Assembly: GCA_017513445.1 (NCBI GenBank)
Contig: JAFXFS010000016.1
Location: 1-64,000 of the forward strand
Direction: 5' to 3'
Source of the DNA: Bacteroidales bacterium
GTDB lineage: Bacteria; Bacteroidota; Bacteroidia; Bacteroidales; UBA932
Length of the DNA stretch: 64,000 nt
Shown one piece after another: positions 54,324-64,000 of the stretch; within the stretch, counting starts at the first letter, position 1; each line of letters opens with the position of its first letter. Position numbers and translations under genes: made by a program. Under the pieces are notes generated by a model. The model made no database searches and was not told where the DNA came from. It worked only from the letters and a program-made list of their open reading frames with translations.

Positions 54324-54878
54324 TTATTGATTTTTTATAGAAGAGAGTCTGTTAATAATCTCCTTTGATAACTCCATAGCTGTAAATTGTCCAGCTTCAG
54401 CATTGTTGCAAATTTCAAAGTCATATCCTCTCTTTTTAGAAATATTTGCACCAACAGTCAACTTACTTTTAGTTGAAGTGATAATGTAGTCAATTGTATA
54501 GCAATAAGATGTAGAAAGATTTATCAAAATATCAAATTCAGTTGAGATAAAATCTTGAATTGATTCAAGTTTTGGAGTCCCTAACCAGTCAACTTCTTGT
54601 TTATTAATAATAAGAATATTGGGATTTGAAATACACCAAAGTGAATTTTGTGGATTTTTATCTAAATCAACAACCACTTGCTTATGCTCTATTTTGTTGA
54701 TTTTTAGAGCATTCTTAATGGTATTGTATGCATTTTCACTTGTTGGATCATTTAGATTCATAACGATACCGACAAGTTTCGCAGATTTGAAGGAGTTGAA
54801 CTCTTTCTTTTGTTCAACTTTAATTCTTTTTATAATCTGTTCCCTTAGAAAAGAGTATATTTTATCTACTACTTGCAT
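54324..54878 (-). CDS. DUF6913-like protein of unknown function
   Basis: A protein of about 184 residues from ATG 54878 (MQVVDKIYSFL). An in-frame ATG 24 bases upstream is possible. The middle has KLVGIVMNLNDPTSENAYNTI, then EVDWLGTPKL, FDILINLST, and KSKLTVGANISKKRGYDFEI near the end. This order resembles the small Bacteroidetes family I know as DUF6913, though I cannot confirm it. There is no signal peptide or membrane segment. It ends one base before the DUF368 gene, so co-expression is likely. Confidence 0.7.
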   Translation of the reverse strand: MQVVDKIYSFLREQIIKRIKVEQKKEFNSFKSAKLVGIVMNLNDPTSENAYNTIKNALKINKIEHKQVVVDLDKNPQNSLWCISNPNILIINKQEVDWLGTPKLESIQDFISTEFDILINLSTSYCYTIDYIITSTKSKLTVGANISKKRGYDFEICNNAEAGQFTAMELSKEIINRLSSIKNQ

Positions 54879-54944
54879 TTCAAAAATGGATAATCTATGC
54901 AAAAATAATAAATACCTATAATAAAATGCAAAATATCTGTTACA

Positions 54945-54989
54945 AAATTAAAAAAGAGGATGACAAACTTACTTTTTTGTCATCCTCTT
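54945..54989 (-). terminator. Terminator of ppdK
   Basis: A 14-base perfect stem (AAGAGGATGACAAA, 54954-54967, and its complement 54976-54989) is followed on the minus strand by a T-run. It lies 23 bases after the ppdK stop. Confidence 0.9.
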
Positions 54990-55012
54990 GAAATATAATT
55001 GGTTTATCTCAA

Positions 55013-57724
55013 TTATCTAGGATTTTTAATAGCTGCTTGAGCTGCTGCCAAACGTGCGATTGGAACGCGGAATGGAGAGCAAGAAACATAGTTCATACCA
55101 GCTTGTTGGCAGAATTCTACAGATGCAGGATCACCACCGTGTTCACCGCAAATACCAACTTTAAGTTTAGCATTAGTTGAACGACCACCATTTACACCAA
55201 CTTCGATAAGTTTTCCAACTGAAGATTGGTCTAATGTTTGGAATGGGTCAGCAGGGATAATCTTATTTTCTAAGTAAGTACCCATAAATCCACCGATATC
55301 ATCACGTGAGAAACCGTAAGTCATTTGAGTAAGGTCATTAGTACCGAATGAGAAGAACTCAGCAGTCTTAGCCATTTCATCTGCAAGAAGAGCAGCGCGA
55401 GGGATCTCAATCATTGTACCAAATTTGTATTCAATGTTTACGCCATATTTCTTTTCAATAGCTGCGTGGATTGGTTCACAAAGTTTCTTTTGGAAATTCA
55501 ACTCATTAACTGAAATTGTAACAGGAATCATAATTTCAGGTTGTGGGTTGTGTCCTTCGTTAATCAATTGAGCAGTTGCTGTGAAAATAGCACTATATTG
55601 CATTTGGCTTACCTCTGGGTAGCTGATACCAAGACGAACACCACGGTGTCCCATCATAGGGTTAACTTCGTGAAGTAATTCACCTCTCTTTTGGATCTCT
55701 TCTACAGTGATGCCCAATTCATTAGCCAATTCTTGTTGTTTTTCTACGCTTTGTGGAACGAATTCGTGCAAAGGTGGGTCAAGAAGTCTGAAAGTAACAG
55801 GTTTACCATCCATAACTCTCATAGTCTCTTTTGTTGCCTCTACTACGAATGGTTCAAGTTCGTCAAGAGCTGCGATTCTCTCCTCTTTGCTATTAGAAAG
55901 AATCATCTTACGAAGTTTAGCAAGTGGTTTTTCTGAGTTTGTTCCATAGAACATATGTTCGATACGGAATAGACCAATACCTTCTGCACCAAAGTCAATA
56001 GCTTGTTGAGCATCTGCTGGAGTATCAGCATTTGTTCTTACACCTAAAGTGCGGTATTTATCAACGATGTTCATAAATTCAACGAAGCGAGGGTTTTCTG
56101 AAGCATCCATTGTTTCAACAGGTTGATCATAAACCCAACCTTTACTTCCGTTCAAAGAGAAAACATCACCCTCTTTGTATTGTTTACCATTGATAGTAAG
56201 AACTTTTTCAGAAAGATTGATGTGAATAGCATCACAACCAACGATACAGCATTTACCCCAACCACGAGCAACAAGAGCAGCGTGAGAAGTCATACCTCCA
56301 CGAGCAGTCAATAGACCGTCAGCAGCACGCATACCTTCAACATCTTCTGGATTGGTTTCCTCTCTTACAAGAATAACTTTTTCACCTGCAGCAGCTTGAG
56401 CAACTGCATCTTCCGCTGTGAAGACAATCTTACCAACTGCTCCACCAGGACCTGCTGGAAGACCTTTAGCAATAACAGTAGCAGTTTTTTCAGCTGAAGG
56501 ATTTAGGATAGGGTGAAGGATTTCGTCCAATTGATTAGGGGCAACTCTCAAAACAGCTGTCTTTTCATCAATTAGTTTTTCACCTAACATATCCATTGCC
56601 ATATTAAGAGCAGCTAAACCTGTTCTCTTACCAACACGACATTGAAGCATCCACAATTTACCATCTTGGATAGTAAACTCGATATCTTGCATATCAGTGA
56701 AGTGGTGTTCCAAATTATTTTGAATCTCATCTAACTCTTTGTAAACTTCAGGCATTGCTGTCTCAAGTGAGTCAAGATGTCTGTTGTGTTCATTTTTAGT
56801 TGCCTCATTTAGAGGATTTGGAGTACGGATACCAGCTACAACATCTTCTCCTTGTGCATTGATCAACCATTCACCATAGAATTTGTTTTCACCAGTTGCA
56901 GGGTTACGTGAGAATGCAACACCTGTAGCTGAGTTGTTACCCATATTTCCAAATACCATAGATTGAACGTTTACTGCAGTACCCCAATCATCTGGAATAC
57001 CTTCGATTCTACGGTATGCAATTGCTCTACGACCATTCCAAGATTTGAAAACAGCACCAATACCACCCCAAAGTTGAGCATATGCATCATCAGGGAACTC
57101 TTGACCTAATACCTCTTTAACTCTTACTTTAAATCTTTCGCAAAGATCTTTAAGGTCTTCTTCTGTAAGGTCTGTATCGCTCTTATATCCTTTAGCATCT
57201 TTTACATCTTGCAACATCTTGTCTAGTTGCTGTCTGATGCCTTCTCCGTCAGCTGGTTCAATACCCTCTGCTTTCTCCATAACAACATCAGAGTACATCA
57301 TTATCAAACGACGATATGCATCATAAACAAAGCGAGGATTTTGAGTTCTCTTGATAAGACCAGGGATAGTATCTGAGCAAAGACCAATGTTCAATACAGT
57401 CTCCATCATACCTGGCATAGAGCTTCTCGCACCTGAACGGCAAGATACTAATAGAGGATCGTTTTTGTCACCGAATTTTTTATTCATAATTGCTTCTGTT
57501 GCAGATAGAGCATCAGCAACCTCTTTATGAAGTTCCTCTGGATAGTTACCTCCCAATTCGAAGTATTCTGTACAACATTCAGTTGTAATAGTGAAACCAG
57601 CAGGAACAGGTATTCCAAGTGTGCACATCTCAGCTAAGTTTGCACCTTTTCCACCTAATAAATTGCGCATAGTGCCATTTCCTTCAGCACTTTTTCCGCC
57701 AAAACGATAAACTCTTTTTGTCAT
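55013..57724 (-). CDS. ppdK: Pyruvate phosphate dikinase
   Basis: A 903-residue enzyme interconverting pyruvate, ATP and phosphate with PEP, AMP and pyrophosphate. It links PEP and pyruvate in anaerobic glycolysis. The N-terminal ATP-grasp part opens with VYRFGGKSAEGNGTMRNLLGGKGANLAEM. The phosphohistidine domain has GGMTSHAALVARGWGKCCIV near residue 455. The C-terminal PEP/pyruvate barrel has GIGLFRIEHMF, MGHRGVRLGI, FGTNDLTQMTYGFSRDDI and GICGEHGGDP with the catalytic Cys. Length is normal. Codon use suggests high expression. Confidence 0.97.
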   Translation of the reverse strand: MTKRVYRFGGKSAEGNGTMRNLLGGKGANLAEMCTLGIPVPAGFTITTECCTEYFELGGNYPEELHKEVADALSATEAIMNKKFGDKNDPLLVSCRSGARSSMPGMMETVLNIGLCSDTIPGLIKRTQNPRFVYDAYRRLIMMYSDVVMEKAEGIEPADGEGIRQQLDKMLQDVKDAKGYKSDTDLTEEDLKDLCERFKVRVKEVLGQEFPDDAYAQLWGGIGAVFKSWNGRRAIAYRRIEGIPDDWGTAVNVQSMVFGNMGNNSATGVAFSRNPATGENKFYGEWLINAQGEDVVAGIRTPNPLNEATKNEHNRHLDSLETAMPEVYKELDEIQNNLEHHFTDMQDIEFTIQDGKLWMLQCRVGKRTGLAALNMAMDMLGEKLIDEKTAVLRVAPNQLDEILHPILNPSAEKTATVIAKGLPAGPGGAVGKIVFTAEDAVAQAAAGEKVILVREETNPEDVEGMRAADGLLTARGGMTSHAALVARGWGKCCIVGCDAIHINLSEKVLTINGKQYKEGDVFSLNGSKGWVYDQPVETMDASENPRFVEFMNIVDKYRTLGVRTNADTPADAQQAIDFGAEGIGLFRIEHMFYGTNSEKPLAKLRKMILSNSKEERIAALDELEPFVVEATKETMRVMDGKPVTFRLLDPPLHEFVPQSVEKQQELANELGITVEEIQKRGELLHEVNPMMGHRGVRLGISYPEVSQMQYSAIFTATAQLINEGHNPQPEIMIPVTISVNELNFQKKLCEPIHAAIEKKYGVNIEYKFGTMIEIPRAALLADEMAKTAEFFSFGTNDLTQMTYGFSRDDIGGFMGTYLENKIIPADPFQTLDQSSVGKLIEVGVNGGRSTNAKLKVGICGEHGGDPASVEFCQQAGMNYVSCSPFRVPIARLAAAQAAIKNPR

Positions 57725-57785
57725 TGTATTTTGATTTAGTGTTTCTTTCTAAAATTAGTTTAACTATAAATAGTTCAAAGGATTG

Positions 57786-57793
57786 CAAATATA
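57786..57793 (-). promoter_or_regulatory. -7 element of ppdK
   Basis: TATATTTG on the minus strand, 62 bases before the ppdK start. No clear -33 element. Confidence 0.45.
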
Positions 57794-57888
57794 AGAAAAA
57801 ATTAGAAATCCTATCTATCTGAGTAAAAATTTATGATATGAGAAATTAAATATCTGATATTTAACTCTCTTTATAAGTTTCAAATTTA

Positions 57889-57896
57889 TATATTTG
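57889..57896 (+). promoter_or_regulatory. -7 element of the permease-HMA gene
   Basis: TATATTTG lies 25 bases before ATG 57921 and overlaps the start of a longer reading frame, which supports ATG 57921. Confidence 0.5.
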
Positions 57897-57920
57897 TGTC
57901 GATTTTTATACGCAATTACA

Positions 57921-59147
57921 ATGAATTTTACGCTCGATCCGTTAATAAAAATATTGTCAGAAATGTCACCCTATTTGTTATTGGGGTTTTTCATTGCTGG
58001 AATTTTGCACGTCTTTGTTCCAAACAGATTCTATCATAAGTATTTAGGTAAATCAACTTTCAGTAGTGTTGTCTATGCTGCTTTGTTTGGAATACCGTTA
58101 CCACTTTGTTCGTGCGGCGTGATACCTGTTGCAACATCATTAAGAAAAGAGGGGGCATCAAAGGGTGCTACGACATCATTTTTGATAGCAACACCTCAGA
58201 CTGGAGTTGATTCAATAATTGCTACTTATTCACTTTTAGGATTACCCTTTGCCATTATTCGTCCGATAGTTGCACTTGTTACATCTTTATTAGGGGGAAC
58301 TTTGGTAAATATTTTTGATAAGAATAATTTATCTGATAATAGGATAACCGATTGTGATACAGGAAGTTGCAAAACAACCACACCTCCTAAAAACAAGTTT
58401 ATAGAGATATTCAGGTATGGTTTTGTAGATATGCTTCAAGATGTAGGTAAGCGCCTGGTTTTTGGTCTTATTGTTGCAGCTTTGATTACTGTTCTAATTC
58501 CTGATGGCTCTTTGGCTCAACTCTCAGATAAACCTCTTCTGTCCATAATTTTAGTATTACTTGTCTCTGTGCCAATGTATGTTTGTGCAACTGGTTCAAT
58601 ACCTATTGCAGCTGCATTGATGTTGAAAGGTTTAACACCTGGAGCAGCATTGGTTATGCTAATGGCAGGCCCGGCAATTAACATTGCCTCAATTCTTGTT
58701 GTGAGCAAAGTCTTAGGAAAAAAGTCAATGATTATCTATTTGATATCCATAATAATTGGTGCTGTAGCATCGGCACTGGTTATTGACTATATACTTCCTG
58801 TTGAATGGTTTAGTACAATAGGCAATATTGCCACATCCTGTTGTACTGTACCAATTTGGAAAAGCATTGCTACAATTCTATTTATTTTACTACTAATCAA
58901 TGCATTAACTCAAAAATATATTAAATCAAAAAAGAGACAAAAAGTGATGAATAGTGCTAAAACATTTAAAGTATATGGTATGAGTTGCAACCACTGTAAA
59001 GCCAGTGTAGAACGTGCAATTTCTAAAGTGCCAACAGTAACAAAAGCCGAAGTTGATCTTGCATCTAAAACTCTATATATCGAAGGTGAAATCTCCGACC
59101 AAATGGTAAAAGAGATTATCGAAGATCTTGGTTTTACAATGGAGTAA
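57921..59147 (+). CDS. SO_0444-like metal efflux permease fused to an HMA domain
   Basis: A 408-residue inner-membrane protein. Eight or so membrane segments form a DUF318/ArsP-type permease with the Cys motif PLPLCSCGVIPVATSLRKEG near residue 61, and TPQTGVDSI and PMYVCATGSIPIAAALMLKG near 223. The C-terminal 70 residues are a heavy-metal-associated domain with MSCNHC near 355. SO_0444-like transporters with this layout export Cu or Zn, and the HMA domain would deliver the ion. It is a single gene, and its 3' end faces purL across a repeat cluster. Confidence 0.88.
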   Translation: MNFTLDPLIKILSEMSPYLLLGFFIAGILHVFVPNRFYHKYLGKSTFSSVVYAALFGIPLPLCSCGVIPVATSLRKEGASKGATTSFLIATPQTGVDSIIATYSLLGLPFAIIRPIVALVTSLLGGTLVNIFDKNNLSDNRITDCDTGSCKTTTPPKNKFIEIFRYGFVDMLQDVGKRLVFGLIVAALITVLIPDGSLAQLSDKPLLSIILVLLVSVPMYVCATGSIPIAAALMLKGLTPGAALVMLMAGPAINIASILVVSKVLGKKSMIIYLISIIIGAVASALVIDYILPVEWFSTIGNIATSCCTVPIWKSIATILFILLLINALTQKYIKSKKRQKVMNSAKTFKVYGMSCNHCKASVERAISKVPTVTKAEVDLASKTLYIEGEISDQMVKEIIEDLGFTME

Positions 59148-59159
59148 TATCTAATCTGT

Positions 59160-59300
59160 AGCTCAACGTCATTGCTGGGCGTAAGCCCGGCAATCTATCG
59201 ACAATTGGTTATTATATAAAACAGATTCCCGAGGCAAGCTCGGGAATGACGGTATTATTTCACTCAGGAATGACTGTATTATTTCACTTAGGAATGACGA
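59160..59300. repeat. Palindromic repeat cluster between convergent genes
   Basis: It contains CATTGCTGGGCGTAAGCCCGGCAATCTAT near 59169, ATTCCCGAGGCAAGCTCGGGAAT near 59225, and two truncated AGGAATGACG units. These are the inverted-orientation forms of the units at 26388 and 40022. Confidence 0.88.
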
Positions 59301-59311
59301 CGCAATCAATT

Positions 59312-62300
59312 CTATTTGCTCTCAACCCATTTACGAGCATTTACGAACATCTCAACCCAAGGAGTAACTTTATCCTGTGATAGTTCAGCAGGGTAGTATG
59401 GCCAGTTCCAAGGGCGAAGACATCTCTCAGGGTGAGGCATCATTGCCAAGTGACGTCCATCATCACTACAGATACCTGCACAAGCTTCTGGTGAACCATT
59501 TGGATTAGCAGGATAACTGTTGTAATTATATTTAAGAGCTATATTGTAGTTCTCAACAGGAGTAGGGAAGTCGAACTTACCCTCACCGTGAGCCACCCAA
59601 ATACCTAATTTTGAGCCTCTTAGAGACTTTAACATAATCGATGGACTCTCAGTTACAGTAACACCTACAAATCCACTCTCAAACTTGTGAGAGTTGTTAT
59701 GTTTCATTTTTGGTGCAGACTCTCTCTTTTTAGGTGTAACCAATCCAAGTTCCGTCATCAATTGGCAACCATTACAGATACCAAGACTTAATGTATCCTC
59801 TCTTGCATAGTAGTTTTCGATAGTTGTACGTGCTTGTTCATTGTATAATAAAGCACCTGCCCAACCTTTAGCAGATCCAAGAGTATCAGCATTAGAGAAT
59901 CCACCTACAAAGACGATTAAACGAACATCTTCAAGTTTTTCCTCTCCACTGATAAGGTCTGTTGTATGTACGTCCTTAACATCGAAACCTGCAAGGTAAA
60001 GTGCGTATGCCATCTCTCGGTCACCATTTGAACCCTTTTCACGAATAATGGCAGCGATTGGTCTCTCTTTAACTTCTGGAACTATATTTCCATCAAATTG
60101 AGGTGCGAACTTATACTCAAGCGGCTGATTTTTATAATTTTCAAATCTTTCTGTAGCACACTCTTCGCCAGATTGTCGTTTGTCAAATAGATAAGATGTT
60201 TTGTACCAAATATCTCTGTATGAGTTGATATCGAATGAAAGATTAGATCCTTCAATTATGATATCCAAAGATCTCTCATTCTGATAACTTCCTAATTTAC
60301 AAGCAGATACACCTATGTTAGACAAGTCTGTACCGCTCTTAACTTGAAGCACAACGCCAGGTTGTTCACTAAATAATGAAGCCAATGGAGCTGAGCCGAA
60401 ATTCAATTTCATTCCGCCTTTGCTCTTTGCAAACGCCATTTCCAAAAGAGTAGTTATCATACCACCTTGAGATACATCGTGACCAGCAAGAACAATACCC
60501 TCATCAATAAGATTTTGAACAGCATTAAAGCTATTTTTGAAGTATTCTGCATCAATTTCAGGAATATCATTACCCACAAGATTCAAAGTTTGATAGTAGG
60601 CACTACCACCCAAAGCAAAGTTTGAATCTTTAACAAAAGGAATGTAGTAGAAATCAGACTCAACACTCTGCATAGCTGCTTTAACAACTTTAGCTACATC
60701 TTTTACAGCAGCTACAGTTGATACTATAAGAGTTCCAGGTGAAAATACTTTGCTTCCATCAGGATATTTTTGAGTCATTGACATAGAGTCTTTACCAGTT
60801 GGGATGTTAATGCCTAATGCAATTGCAAAATCACTAGCACCTTTAACTGCTTTATAAAGTCTCGCATCTTCTCCACTATTTTTAGCAGGCCACATCCAGT
60901 TTGCACTTAAAGAGACACTCTTAATTTGATCTTTCAGCGGTGCAAATACAACATTTGTAAGTGCTTCAGCTATAGCCATTTGAGAACCCTTTGCAGAATC
61001 AATTAGTGCAACAGAAGGAGCTGAACCGATTGATGTGGCAATACCCTCTTTATCTTCATAACCTATTGCTGTGACACCTAAATCGTTGATTGGTAATTGA
61101 ATATCACCGGCACATTGTTGATTTGCAACTAAACCGGTCACAGAGCGGTCAACCTTATTTGTAAGCCAATCTTTACAAGCAACTGATTCAAGTTGAAGAA
61201 GATTTTTAACTCTTGTATAAATCTCATTATCAGTAAGTTGTGGGGTAGATTCACCTTTATAACTCTCTTCAACACTATTATCAGTAATCACTGTTTTAGG
61301 TGTTTTGCCAAGCATATCAGCAATTTGAAGGTCAATAGGTTTTTTACCTGTTTTTCCATCAACAAGTGTAAAGTTATCCTCGCCGGTTGCCTCTCCAATT
61401 ACATAGAATGGAGCTCTCTCTCTCTTAGCAATCTTCTCTAAAAGTGGAACATCTTCGTTTTTAAGGACAAGTCCCATTCTCTCTTGGCTCTCATTGCCAA
61501 TAATCTCTTTAGCAGATAGGGTAGGGTCTCCAATTGGCAATTTAGAGATATCAATAGTTCCACCACAATCCTCCACAAGTTCTGAAAGACAATTCAAGTG
61601 ACCACCAGCACCGTGATCGTGAATTGAAACGATAGGGTTATTGCTGCTTTCAGATAGAGCTCTGATAGCATTATAAGAACGTTTTTGCATCTCAGGATTT
61701 GATCTTTGAACGGCGTTCAACTCGATAGAGTTATCATATTCTCCTGTAGCCACAGATGAAACTGCTCCGCCACCCATACCAATTCTGTAGTTATCTCCAC
61801 CAAGTAGGACAACTTTATCTCCTTTAACAGGGCTATCTTTCAAAGCATCAACTCTTTTGGCATAGCCAATACCGCCTGCCAACATAATTACTTTGTCATA
61901 ACCAAGATCTTTATTGTTCTCTTGATGTTCAAATGTGGTTAATGATCCACAAATTAGAGGTTGTCCAAATTTATTTCCGAAATCAGATGCACCGTTAGAG
62001 GCCTTGATCAAAATCTCTAATGGAGTCTGATACAACCACTTACGAGGAGGAATTGAACTTTCCCAAGGACGTTCTCCCTCTTCAAAGCGAGGGTAAGAGG
62101 TCATATATGCAGCAGTACCGGCAATTGGGAATGATCCTTTACCACCTGCTATTCTATCGCGAATTTCTCCACCACTACCTGTTGCAGCACCATTAAATGG
62201 CTCTACTGTAGTAGGGAAGTTGTGTGTTTCAGCTTTAAGAGAAATTACAGTCTCAGCTTCGTCAAGTTGGAAGAAATCTGCCTTTGAACCATCTTTAGGA

Positions 62301-62968
62301 TGGAACATTTTTACTGTAGGTCCTTCAATGAAAGCACAGTTGTCTTTATATGCAGAAACAATTGAGTTTGGATTTTGAGCTGATGTCTCTTTAATCATCT
62401 TAAATAGAGAAGACTCCATCTCTTTACCATCTATAATAAATGTTCCATTGAAAATTTTATGACGGCAGTGTTCAGAGTTAACTTGTGAAAAACCAAATAC
62501 CTCTGAATCAGTCAATGCTCTTCCAATCTTTGCACTCAAATCCTCAAGATACTTAATCTCTATATCTGAAAGTGCTAAACCCTCTTGTTTATTATATTCG
62601 TGAAAATCTGTAATATAGATAATCTCTTGTGGCTCTTTATCAACTGTGAAAATTGATTGATCCAATTTAGAGTAAACTCTTTGAAGCATCCTGTCGTATG
62701 AAGCATCAGCACTTTCAACAGGGAAGAACTCCTCAATCCTTTCGATACCACTAATCTTCATATTACGTGTAATCTCAACAGCAGTAGTACTCCAAGGGGT
62801 AATCATCTCCTTTGTTGGACCGACAAAATAGCCGTTAATCTCCTCACAGTCAAGATACTGTGCTTTGTCAAACAACCACGAAAGTGCATTGATATCACCT
62901 TCACTCAAAACTGAATTACAACTTAATGCTATAACAGAACCAGAATTACTCTTAAAAAATTTAATCAT
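59312..62968 (-). CDS. purL: Phosphoribosylformylglycinamidine synthase
   Basis: A 1218-residue single-chain FGAR amidotransferase of purine synthesis. The N-terminal PurS-like and linker part is followed by the first synthetase half with SEHCRHKIFNGTF and KAETHNFPTTVEPFNGAATG near residue 255. The second half has GHDVSQGGMITTLLEMAFA near 835. The C-terminal glutaminase has the nucleophile Cys in LGICNGCQLMTELGL near 1075 and the His-x-Glu part in MMPHPERCLRPWN near 1182. It is a little shorter than E. coli PurL (1295). It stands alone and is divergent from folC. Confidence 0.97.
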   Translation of the reverse strand: MIKFFKSNSGSVIALSCNSVLSEGDINALSWLFDKAQYLDCEEINGYFVGPTKEMITPWSTTAVEITRNMKISGIERIEEFFPVESADASYDRMLQRVYSKLDQSIFTVDKEPQEIIYITDFHEYNKQEGLALSDIEIKYLEDLSAKIGRALTDSEVFGFSQVNSEHCRHKIFNGTFIIDGKEMESSLFKMIKETSAQNPNSIVSAYKDNCAFIEGPTVKMFHPKDGSKADFFQLDEAETVISLKAETHNFPTTVEPFNGAATGSGGEIRDRIAGGKGSFPIAGTAAYMTSYPRFEEGERPWESSIPPRKWLYQTPLEILIKASNGASDFGNKFGQPLICGSLTTFEHQENNKDLGYDKVIMLAGGIGYAKRVDALKDSPVKGDKVVLLGGDNYRIGMGGGAVSSVATGEYDNSIELNAVQRSNPEMQKRSYNAIRALSESSNNPIVSIHDHGAGGHLNCLSELVEDCGGTIDISKLPIGDPTLSAKEIIGNESQERMGLVLKNEDVPLLEKIAKRERAPFYVIGEATGEDNFTLVDGKTGKKPIDLQIADMLGKTPKTVITDNSVEESYKGESTPQLTDNEIYTRVKNLLQLESVACKDWLTNKVDRSVTGLVANQQCAGDIQLPINDLGVTAIGYEDKEGIATSIGSAPSVALIDSAKGSQMAIAEALTNVVFAPLKDQIKSVSLSANWMWPAKNSGEDARLYKAVKGASDFAIALGINIPTGKDSMSMTQKYPDGSKVFSPGTLIVSTVAAVKDVAKVVKAAMQSVESDFYYIPFVKDSNFALGGSAYYQTLNLVGNDIPEIDAEYFKNSFNAVQNLIDEGIVLAGHDVSQGGMITTLLEMAFAKSKGGMKLNFGSAPLASLFSEQPGVVLQVKSGTDLSNIGVSACKLGSYQNERSLDIIIEGSNLSFDINSYRDIWYKTSYLFDKRQSGEECATERFENYKNQPLEYKFAPQFDGNIVPEVKERPIAAIIREKGSNGDREMAYALYLAGFDVKDVHTTDLISGEEKLEDVRLIVFVGGFSNADTLGSAKGWAGALLYNEQARTTIENYYAREDTLSLGICNGCQLMTELGLVTPKKRESAPKMKHNNSHKFESGFVGVTVTESPSIMLKSLRGSKLGIWVAHGEGKFDFPTPVENYNIALKYNYNSYPANPNGSPEACAGICSDDGRHLAMMPHPERCLRPWNWPYYPAELSQDKVTPWVEMFVNARKWVESK

Positions 62969-63086
62969 ATCAAAATCGATTTATCTCGCGAAAGTAGTAA
63001 AAAAAGAGGAATTTTCTAACTGCTTTAGACCATTTATAGAAATATCAGAACTTTTTAGCAAATTTGCGTTTAATAAATTGATAATT

Positions 63087-64000
63087 ATGGATGAAAAACT
63101 ATACAAAAAAGAGTTAGAATTTATTTTTAATCGATTCCCATCTTACCAGGTAGTAGGAGAGAGGGCATATAAACCAGGTGTTGAAAATATGGTGAAATTT
63201 GATCAATATCTTGGATCACCATCTCAAAAATTTGACTCAATACATATTGCAGGGACAAATGGTAAAGGTTCCACTTCTCACCTCCTTGCCTCTGTTTTTG
63301 CCTCTAACGGATATAGAGTTGGACTATACACATCACCACACCTTAAAGATTTTAGAGAGAGGATAAAGATTTGTGATTCAAATGGTTATCAAATGATTTC
63401 ACAAGATGAAGTATATAAATTTCTCACTCAACACAGAGACTATTTTATTGAAAATAATCTATCCTTTTTTGAAATAACAACTGCTCTTGCTTTTTCTCAC
63501 TTTTCTCAATCACAAATAGATATTGCGATAATTGAGACAGGTCTGGGTGGTAGATTGGATTCAACAAATATTATTACTCCTAAGTTGTCAATTATCACCA
63601 ATATTGGCTTTGATCACTGTCAATATTTAGGTAATACACTCCAAGAGATTGCAACAGAAAAGGGAGGTATTATTAAGCAAAATGGTAAAGTACTAATAGG
63701 CGAGGCCGATGGTGTATGTAGGGAGGTATTTGAAAATATTGCTACAGAAAAGAGTGCTGAAATCCACTTTGCAGATCAAAATAATGATGTAGATCTTTCT
63801 CAATTTGATCTTCAGGGAGATTATCAAAGATTTAATATAAATTGCGTAAAAGGTGCTTTATCGATACTCTCTAAAATCGGATATTCTTTTGATAATCAAT
63901 TAGTTGACAAGGGGTTAAAAAACACATCAAGAAACACTGGACTTCTGGGAAGGTGGCAAGTCATATCACACAATCCTACTACAATTTGTGATACCGGCCA
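63087..64000 (+). CDS. folC: Folylpolyglutamate/dihydrofolate synthase, N-terminal part (cut by window edge)
   Basis: The first 304 codons of a Mur-ligase-type enzyme that adds glutamate to folates. The ATP loop IHIAGTNGKGSTSHLLASVF is near residue 52. SPHLKDFRERIKI, FFEITTALAFSHF, and ETGLGGRLDSTNIITPKLSIITNIGFDH follow in family order. The fragment ends in the ADxLGRW-like LLGRWQVI region. The start ATG 63087 fits the family. The gene continues beyond the window. Confidence 0.94.
   Translation, partial: MDEKLYKKELEFIFNRFPSYQVVGERAYKPGVENMVKFDQYLGSPSQKFDSIHIAGTNGKGSTSHLLASVFASNGYRVGLYTSPHLKDFRERIKICDSNGYQMISQDEVYKFLTQHRDYFIENNLSFFEITTALAFSHFSQSQIDIAIIETGLGGRLDSTNIITPKLSIITNIGFDHCQYLGNTLQEIATEKGGIIKQNGKVLIGEADGVCREVFENIATEKSAEIHFADQNNDVDLSQFDLQGDYQRFNINCVKGALSILSKIGYSFDNQLVDKGLKNTSRNTGLLGRWQVISHNPTTICDTG

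Overview
The window looks like chromosome of an anaerobic, fermentative member of the Bacteroidales. The evidence is a FimA/Mfa-type fimbrial operon, a sodium-pumping methylmalonyl-CoA decarboxylase operon typical of propionate formers, pyruvate phosphate dikinase, and [FeFe]-hydrogenase maturases. There are also many Bacteroidetes family genes (DUF349, DUF3575, DUF4301, DUF721, DUF2147) and recurrent TAnnTTTG promoter elements. Most of the DNA is AT-rich. The left 3 kb is visibly richer in GC. I could not identify the genus.

Layout. 1-3717: minus-strand fimbrial operon, read DUF3575 protein, Mfa2/FimB-like lipoprotein, second lipoprotein, then a fimbrillin-like lipoprotein cut by the window edge. 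3718-4578: AT-rich control region with a 21-bp perfect inverted repeat bounding a 480-bp core, a candidate invertible promoter segment. 4579-9129: minus-strand mce-mmdA-oadG-mmdC-oadB operon. 9324-10720: TPR protein and YebC. 10823-18718: mostly plus-strand housekeeping genes (recF, DUF721, pdxB, DUF4301, C-GCAxxG-C-C protein, lysA, ffh, folD). 18796-20749: minus-strand MauE/thioredoxin protein, small lipoprotein and trmD. 20836-26387: DUF349 protein, yidC, yggS and a LOG-like protein.

26388-27343 is a 0.95-kb island of palindromic repeats. It is followed by gapA (minus) and a long plus-strand run from 28490 to 37101: surE, lpxB, an MscS channel, a HAMP-like membrane protein, trkH, a RecD-like helicase and a DPP4-type peptidase. 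Next come a THUMP-like methyltransferase, phosphohexomutase, pssA, a C1 peptidase, a ClpB lacking its N-terminal domain, hydE/hydF, a Crp/Fnr regulator, an M23/LysM peptidase, umuDC and a beta-barrel protein.

The 3' end of that beta-barrel gene is repeated about 0.94 kb downstream, with a HigBA toxin-antitoxin module between the copies. After it lie tRNA-Arg(UCU), a DUF2147 protein, a DUF368 transporter, a DUF6913-like protein, ppdK, a permease-HMA fusion, purL, and the start of folC.

The strongest leads are the candidate phase-variable promoter of the fimbrial operon, the HigBA module flanked by a 101-bp direct repeat, and a family of hairpin repeats that sits mainly in junctions between convergent genes. 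No rRNA, CRISPR array, prophage or complete insertion sequence was seen.
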